A stretch of DNA of 64,000 nt from Streptomyces sp. HUAS 15-9. Its GTDB lineage: Bacteria; Actinomycetota; Actinomycetes; Streptomycetales; Streptomycetaceae. The stretch lies in contig NZ_CP106798.1 in NCBI RefSeq assembly GCF_025642155.1, forward strand, positions 3,844,001 to 3,908,000. The letters run 5' to 3'. The notes beneath the pieces were generated by a model that worked only from the letters and a program-made list of their open reading frames with translations, was not told the DNA's origin and did no database searches. Shown here piece after piece: positions 58,938-64,000 of the stretch. The position numbers were made by a program, and so were the translations under genes. How positions within the stretch are numbered: position 1 is the stretch's first letter; the number at the start of each line of letters is the position of its first letter.

Positions 58938-59819
58938 TTAGGCGAACACGACCGTCCGGCGCCCGTTGAGCAGAATCCGTCGCTCCGCATGCCACTTGAC
59001 GGCCCGCGCCAGCGCCTGGCACTCCACGTCGCGGCCGATCGCGACCAGCTGGTCCGGAGTGACGTCGTGGCCGACGCGCTCGACCTCCTGCTCGATGATC
59101 GGGCCCTCGTCGAGGTCGGCGGTGACGTAGTGCGCCGTGGCGCCGATCAGCTTCACGCCCCGCGCATGCGCCTGGTGGTACGGCTTGGCGCCCTTGAAGC
59201 TCGGCAGGAAGGAGTGGTGGATGTTGATGATCCGGCCGCTGAGCTGCTTGCACAGGTCGTCCGAGAGCACCTGCATATAGCGGGCGAGGACGACCAGTTC
59301 GACGTTCTGCTCGCGGACGAGCTCCAGCAGCCGCGCCTCGGCCTGCGCCTTGGTGTCCTTGGTGACCGGAATGTGGTGGAAGGGAATGTTGTACGACCCC
59401 ACCAGCTCGGCAAAGTCCGTGTGGTTGGAGACCACGGCCGCGATCTCCACCGGAAGTGCACCGATACGGGCCCGGAACAGCAGGTCGTTCAGGCAGTGGC
59501 CGAACTTGCTGACCATCAGGACGATGCGCATCTTCTCGTCGGCGCGGTTGATCTGCCAGTCCATCTGGAAGGAGTCACCGATCGCCGCGAAGCTCGCCCG
59601 CAGCTTGTCCACCGTCACCGGCGGCTCCGCCGAGAAGTGGACGCGCATGAAGAACAGTCCCGTGTCGTGGTCGCCGAACTGCTGGCTGTCCTCGATGTTG
59701 CAGCCGGTCATGAACAGATAGCTCGACACGGCGTGCACGATGCCCTGCTTGTCCGGGCAGGAGAGGGTGAGGACGTACTGGTCGGCGGGGGCCGCGGCTC
59801 GGCCGGACTGCTCACTCAT
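58938..59819 (-). CDS. purU: Formyltetrahydrofolate deformylase
   Basis: 293 residues, full length. N-terminal ACT domain (YVLTLSCPDKQGIVHAVSSYL, residues 14-90) and C-terminal formyltransferase-type domain: MRIVLMVSKFGHCLNDLL, VVSNHTDFAELV, INIHHSFLPSFKGAKPYHQA with the catalytic Asn/His, and GATAHYVTADLDEGPIIEQ with the catalytic Asp. It hydrolyses 10-formyl-THF to THF and formate, supplying formate and balancing one-carbon units. Monocistronic, preceded on the same strand by a conserved hypothetical gene 46 bases upstream. Confidence 0.97.
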   Translation of the reverse strand: MSEQSGRAAAPADQYVLTLSCPDKQGIVHAVSSYLFMTGCNIEDSQQFGDHDTGLFFMRVHFSAEPPVTVDKLRASFAAIGDSFQMDWQINRADEKMRIVLMVSKFGHCLNDLLFRARIGALPVEIAAVVSNHTDFAELVGSYNIPFHHIPVTKDTKAQAEARLLELVREQNVELVVLARYMQVLSDDLCKQLSGRIINIHHSFLPSFKGAKPYHQAHARGVKLIGATAHYVTADLDEGPIIEQEVERVGHDVTPDQLVAIGRDVECQALARAVKWHAERRILLNGRRTVVFA

Positions 59820-59865
59820 GCAGCACAGGGTCCCATACCGGCCCTGCCCCGCGGACCGGGGTCCG

Positions 59866-60366
59866 CTACGCGGACCGCGTCATTATCCGCAGTACCTCAA
59901 GGCTCCGCGGCGGCGCGTCCGGGTCCTCCCCGTCGCTCGCCGACATCCGGACGTGCGCGTCCCGTGCCGCCCGCACCGCCTCCGGCCACGCGTGGTGCTC
60001 GACGTAGGCCTGGACCGGCGCGTCCGGCCCGACCTGGTGCATGATCCGCAGCACCCGCAGCACGGCGGTGTCGACGAGCGCCGCCTCCTGCGAGTCCCGG
60101 AAGATCGTGCCGACGTACTTCTCGGCGGACCAGCTGTCCAGCCAGGTGTCCTCCACCAGGCGGTACACGGCGTCGGTCACGTCGCCGTACCCGTCCGCGC
60201 CCGCCAGCCAGACGTCGCGCTGGAAGACCGGATCGGAGAGCATGTGCAGCGCGGAGCGCACATTGCTGCGCCAGCGCCACCACGGCATGTCGTTGAGTGG
60301 CATGCCGCCCATGGTGGATGAGCGACGGCCGCGACGGGAAGAGTTCTCCGAACCTTGCACGGTCAC
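59866..60366 (-). CDS. Conserved Streptomyces protein (SCO4402-like)
   Basis: 166 residues from GTG 60366; ATG 60312 (MGGMPLNDMPWW) is the start I would expect from relatives, and neither has a clear ribosome site. Conserved core: WWRWRSNVRSALHMLSDPVF, GDVTDAVYRLVEDTWLDSW and VLRVLRIMHQVGPDAPVQAY. I recall this family under a name derived from S. coelicolor SCO4402. Mostly helical, no membrane segment, no known activity. It lies upstream of purU in the same direction, as in other Streptomyces. Confidence 0.82.
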   Translation of the reverse strand: MTVQGSENSSRRGRRSSTMGGMPLNDMPWWRWRSNVRSALHMLSDPVFQRDVWLAGADGYGDVTDAVYRLVEDTWLDSWSAEKYVGTIFRDSQEAALVDTAVLRVLRIMHQVGPDAPVQAYVEHHAWPEAVRAARDAHVRMSASDGEDPDAPPRSLEVLRIMTRSA

Positions 60367-60483
60367 CGATCGTACGTTCTTCGTCCCAGGCGTCTCATCG
60401 GCCCCCGTAATTCACCTGGATGTCACCCTTCGTTGACCGAGGGTCACTCTCAGGTTAGCGATGTGGCGGAATCGTGCGTGTCC

Positions 60484-61800
60484 ATGACCGGCAGGCGATA
60501 CTCGCGCAGCACCTTCTTCCCCGTCTTCACCCGCCCCGTCAGAAGAGCATCCGCACTTTCCGCGGGCGCTCTGGCGGCGTGTGCCGCGCTGACCGCCGGA
60601 TGCGGGGTCATCCCCGGTGCCACGGGGGGCGCCGGGGACGGCCCGATCAAGGTCATGACCTGGGCGCCCGAGAACACCAACGCCACCAACAAGCCGGGCA
60701 TGCCCGCCATGGCCTCGGCGTACGCCCGCTGGATCAACGCCCACGGCGGCATCAACGGCCGCCGGCTCAAGGTCCTGTACTGCAACGACCACAACGACAG
60801 CGTCGACGCCGCGAAGTGCGCCCAGCGCGCGGTCGACGAGAACGTGGTCGCGGTCGTCGGCTCCTACAGCCAGTTCGGCGACACCTACCTGGCCCCGCTG
60901 GAGAGCGCGGGCATCCCGTACATCGGCGGGTACGGCGTCACGAACGACGAGTTCACCAGCGTCACGTCCTACCCGGTCAACGGCGGCCAGGCGACGCTCC
61001 TGGCCGGCCTCGGCACGGCGCTCGCCGCGAACTGCGGCCCGGTCACACTGGTCCGGCCCGACAGCATCGCGGGCGACGAGCTGCCCCCGCTGCTCGACTC
61101 GGGCCTGAAGTCGGGCCGGCACACGCCGGCGGACGATCTGCTCGCGGCCGAGGACTCCACCGAGTACGGCGTGCCCGCGGAGCGGGCCCTGCAGGCGTCG
61201 ACCAAGGACCCGGTGAAGAAGGGGTGCGTGGTCCCCGCGCTCGGGGAGCGCACGGACACCTTCATGGACTCCTTCCGGCGTGCCCGCGAGGGCTTCCCGT
61301 CGGTGCGGACCGCGACCGTCCTCGGCAGCGTCGACCAGACGGTGATCAACTCGACGGGCGGGGCGAACAGCCCGTACGAGGGGTCCTACATCACGGGCTG
61401 GTACCCGGTGACCTCCGACGCGCGCTGGAACCGGATGAAGAAGGTGATCAACGAGGAGGCCTTCGGCGACAACCGCATCGACCCCGCGGACGCCGGAGTG
61501 CAGACCACGTGGATCGCGTACACCGTCCTGAAGGCCGTCCTGGAGCAAATCGGCACCGGTGAGGTGAGCGCGGACTCCGTGCGCCGGACCCTCGACAACG
61601 GCCTCAAGGTCAACACGGGCGGCCTCACCCCGACGCTCCAGTGGCAGCGCTACACGGGCAAGCTCGCCGGCGTCGGCTTCGCCCGCCTGGTCAACGCCCA
61701 TGTGACCCTCCAGGTCGTACGGGAGGGCAGGCTGGTGTCGGCCCAGAAGAGCGGGGTCGTCGACGTGACGACGACGCTGGAGAACGCGGACCTCGACTAA
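60484..61800 (+). CDS. ABC-transporter substrate-binding lipoprotein, branched-chain amino acid type
   Basis: 438 residues from ATG 60484. Lipoprotein signal with Arg-rich start and lipobox LTAGC around residues 37-41. The mature part is a type 1 periplasmic-binding fold: ARWINAHGGINGRRLKVLYC, CAQRAVDENVVAVVGSYS, GIPYIGGYGVTNDEF and SYITGWYPVT. LivJ-like proteins bind amino acids, amides or short carboxylates outside the membrane. No permease or ATPase gene is next to it, so it either serves a distant transporter or acts as a sensor. Ends at a strong terminator. Confidence 0.88.
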   Translation: MTGRRYSRSTFFPVFTRPVRRASALSAGALAACAALTAGCGVIPGATGGAGDGPIKVMTWAPENTNATNKPGMPAMASAYARWINAHGGINGRRLKVLYCNDHNDSVDAAKCAQRAVDENVVAVVGSYSQFGDTYLAPLESAGIPYIGGYGVTNDEFTSVTSYPVNGGQATLLAGLGTALAANCGPVTLVRPDSIAGDELPPLLDSGLKSGRHTPADDLLAAEDSTEYGVPAERALQASTKDPVKKGCVVPALGERTDTFMDSFRRAREGFPSVRTATVLGSVDQTVINSTGGANSPYEGSYITGWYPVTSDARWNRMKKVINEEAFGDNRIDPADAGVQTTWIAYTVLKAVLEQIGTGEVSADSVRRTLDNGLKVNTGGLTPTLQWQRYTGKLAGVGFARLVNAHVTLQVVREGRLVSAQKSGVVDVTTTLENADLD

Positions 61801-61824
61801 GACCCTGCCTACGGGAGTCCGACG

Positions 61825-61851
61825 GCAGGGCCCGGGAGACCCGGGCCCTGC
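61825..61851. terminator. Perfect 12-bp bidirectional terminator hairpin
   Basis: GCAGGGCCCGGG at 61825-61836 pairs without mismatch with CCCGGGCCCTGC at 61840-61851 around AGA. It lies in the 54-base gap between convergent genes. Confidence 0.9.
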
Positions 61852-61854
61852 GGC

Positions 61855-63472
61855 TCAGAGCTGGGTCGGCTGGCGCTGGGTGAGGCCGTACTTCCCGGCG
61901 ATGGCGTTCCACAGCTGCGCCGCCGTGACCTTCTGGGTGCTGGCGGTGCCGCTCTCGCGGTTGCCCGCCTGGGTCTGGGGGGTGCTGCGGGCCTGGCCGT
62001 GCTTGCAGCCGTGTCTGCCGGAGATCTGGTCGGCCCAGGCCGCGTAGTGGTTGTCGGCCGCCGCGGACGCCTGCCAGGCCTTGTTGAGGGCGCCGGTCAG
62101 CGCGACGTTGTTCGGCAGCTTGTCGACGGTCAGCTTCGACAGCCGGGTGACCAGCTCGCCTCGCTGCTTGGCCGCGGCACGCAGGTCCGAGGCGGCCGTG
62201 CCCAGGTTGTTGCAGGCCTTCACATTGGCCACGGCCCTGATCACCGACGCCCGGCTGCTGCCGCTGTCGGCGAGCAGCTTGTCCAGCGCGACGGCCTGCT
62301 GCTGGGCCGGGTCTGCGGCCGCGGGCGAGGACCCCCCGGTCGCGGGGGCCGAGGCGGCCACGTTCGTGTTGGCGTCGCTCTGGCCGTCGCCGCCACCGCC
62401 GCTGAGCATCGCGCCCGCGCCGACACCGAGGACGGCGAGGCCGACGCCGATGGCCGCGATGAGCGGCACCTTCGAGCCGCTGCGGCCGCCGCGGACGCGA
62501 TCGTCGTCGTCATAGTCCGAGTAGTCCCCGCGCCGCCCGCCACCGAGCCCCGAGGCGTACGAGGGCTGCCCGGGGTAGCCGCCCGGGGCGTCCTGGACGC
62601 GTGGCAGCTGCTGCGTGGCCCCGGCCGGGGCGCCGCCACCGGGCCCGCTGCGGAAGAGGTTGTCGAAGTCGGACGGCGGCTGCCGGTCCCCGCCGCCGTA
62701 CGGATCGGTCACCGGCGCGATGTACTGCGTGGCCTCGGCATCGGGGTGAGCGGCGGGCTGCTGCGCGCGCCCCAGGAACCGGGTCTCCTCGGAGGTGGCC
62801 TCGGGCGGCATCGCCCCCGCCGCCACCGGGGGTATGTACTGGGTCGCTCCCTCGTCCGCGGGAGCGGGACCGGCCGCCGGGACCGGGGGTATGTACTGGG
62901 TGGCCCCCTCGTCGACGGGAGCGGCGGCCGGCGGGAACGCACCCGCTCCGGCGCCCTGCCCGGCGTACGGGTCGGGCACGGCGGGCGGCAGGGGCCGGGC
63001 GGCCTGGCCGTTCTGCGCGTACGGCTGCTGGTGCTGCTCGGAACCGTACTGCTGGTGCTGCTTTGAGCCGTACGACTGCTGGTGCTGCTCCGAGCCGTAG
63101 GGCTGCGCCGAGCCGTAGCCCTGGTCCTGGCCGCCGCCGTACGTCGCGGGCGCGCCCTCCGGGGGCAGCGGACCGGCGCCGGGCGTGGCCGGGGCGTCCT
63201 GCGGGTTCCACGGGGCGGGCTGCTCCAAGGTGCCCCACTCCTGGGCCGCCGCGGGGGCCAGCCCTCGCCGGGCTGGGGGCCTGCTGCGGGTCGGGACCCC
63301 AGGGCTGACCCCAGGCCTGGCCGCCGGTCGGGGCTGCGGCCGGGGGCGGGCCGGTCGGGGCTGCCGGACGCGGGGCGGGTCCGGCAGCCATTCCCGGCAG
63401 CACGGGATCGCCGCCGTCGGAGGGCAGCACGATGCCTTCGCGCGCGGGCTCGCCCTGTCCACTCTGCGTCAC
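61855..63472 (-). CDS. Membrane-anchored Pro/Gln-rich protein, frame disrupted near its N-terminus
   Basis: The start is GTG 63472 with AGGAG upstream (MTQSGQGEPAREGIVLPSDG). This frame holds to about 63270, but the rest of the protein (QEWGTLEQPAPWN onward) lies in another frame from about 63252 to the stop at 61855, so two single-base losses or equivalent changes separate the halves. The long N-terminal half is cytoplasmic with repeated GATQYIPPV motifs and YGSEQHQQ repeats. One membrane segment, VPLIAAIGVGLAVLGVGAGAML, lies about 210 residues from the end; the outer part is helical with paired Cys. Conserved in Streptomyces near this locus by my recollection; function unknown. Confidence 0.75.
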
Positions 63473-63684
63473 CGGGACTCCTACGAATGGGGGACTTTCG
63501 GAATCGTCGGCTCACGCTACCGGGTACCCCGAGCCGGGTGCCACGCAGCTCAATGCGCGATCTAGCTCTCTGTGACAGCAGTAACAAAACCGCCCCGTGG
63601 CGCGCTGTTAATGGCACCTCCTGTGTGCCCCCTGCGCATAAACGGGCCGTTTCCCGCATATTCACGCAGCCACAGGGCGCTTGT

Positions 63685-64000
63685 TCACGCGGCCTGCTGC
63701 ACGTCCAGCCGCGCTCCGAACTCCCGCACCACGGGCTCGTCCCGGTACGGCTCCAGCCGCTGCTGGAAGTCCTCCAGGTACTCCGCGCCCCGGTTGGAGC
63801 GGAGCGTCTCCAGGAGTTCGACCGCCTTCATGCCCGTACTGCACGCCTGTTCGATCTCGCGCTGCTGCACCTGTGCCGTGGCGAGCAACACATAACCGAT
63901 AGCCCGCCTGCGCGCCCGCTTCTCGGGATGCCCGGCCAGCGACTGCTCCGCGCACCGCGCCGCCGCCTCGGCCTGCCCGAGGTCACGGTGGCAGTGCGCC
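63685..64000 (-). CDS. C-terminal end of a TPR-type transcriptional regulator, 5' end outside the window
   Basis: The frame is open to the right edge; about 104 codons are visible. The sequence (CHRDLGQAEAAARCAEQSL, RARRAIGYVLLATAQVQQRE, IEQACSTGMKAVELLETL) has the alpha-helical repeat of tetratricopeptide domains found in large XRE/TPR regulators of Streptomyces, and ends EPVVREFGARLDVQQAA. The DNA-binding part lies outside. An ATG at 63891 is internal, not the start. Confidence 0.75.
   Translation of the reverse strand, partial: AHCHRDLGQAEAAARCAEQSLAGHPEKRARRRAIGYVLLATAQVQQREIEQACSTGMKAVELLETLRSNRGAEYLEDFQQRLEPYRDEPVVREFGARLDVQQAA

Overview
The window reads as chromosomal DNA of a Streptomyces-like actinomycete. 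It has very high GC with strongly G/C-ending codons, many GTG starts, short ATGA/GTGA overlaps inside operons, lipoproteins with LTAC/LTAGC lipoboxes, F420- and mycothiol-type enzyme families, and a purU/sigma/anti-sigma/STAS region typical of the genus. I see no rRNA, tRNA, CRISPR array or transposase.

Layout. 1-2436: end of an AbiEi/DUF559-type gene, then a secreted bacteriocin-like small protein and a membrane protein, separated by a perfect hairpin. 2590-3266: the first of three composite repeats. 3274-7384: divergent FadD3-like ligase and an Ltp2-like thiolase/DUF35/crotonase operon. 7397-13333: secreted protein, Ser/Thr kinase with a PQQ-type beta-propeller, VOC protein, TetR, Lrp and LysE. 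13346-16314: acyl-CoA dehydrogenase, F420 nitroreductase-like protein and a second thiolase. 16363-18799: beta-propeller protein and a PNPOx enzyme. 18814-21135: two near-identical 326-bp inverted repeats enclosing a HIT-family gene. 21205-23740: two GNAT acetyltransferases, an orphan DUF35 protein and a DoxX-like protein. 23959-26857: flavin monooxygenase and Tat-exported amine oxidase. 26883-30277: PepSY lipoprotein, membrane protein and two-component system. 30472-36494: four-gene NRPS-independent siderophore operon. 36896-40064: two response regulators and a kinase paralogous to the previous two-component system. 40184-55415: a second run of acyl-CoA catabolic genes (ADP-forming ligase, crotonase, HsaB-like reductase, MFS, Zn-alcohol dehydrogenase, three acyl-CoA dehydrogenases, SDR, cyclase, FadD17-like ligase). 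55394-64000: EF-hand protein, STAS antagonist, ECF sigma plus anti-sigma, purU, conserved actinobacterial genes, a lipoprotein solute-binding protein, a frameshifted membrane protein and the end of a TPR-type regulator.

The theme tying the window together is a dispersed catabolic regulon. Eleven copies of a palindrome close to ATCTGACGNNNCGTCAGAT lie in eight intergenic regions, each time in front of acyl-CoA, thiolase, DUF35 or DoxX genes that resemble mycobacterial sterol side-chain and ring degradation genes. They probably answer to one repressor, likely of the TetR type and probably encoded elsewhere. The substrate is unknown.

The second theme is repetitive DNA. Three loci carry the same composite element: a tandem array of about 60-65-bp units joined to a 250-255-bp module that contains an 85-nt multi-hairpin core. 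No transposase is associated. The element may be an undescribed non-autonomous repeat family or a structured RNA.
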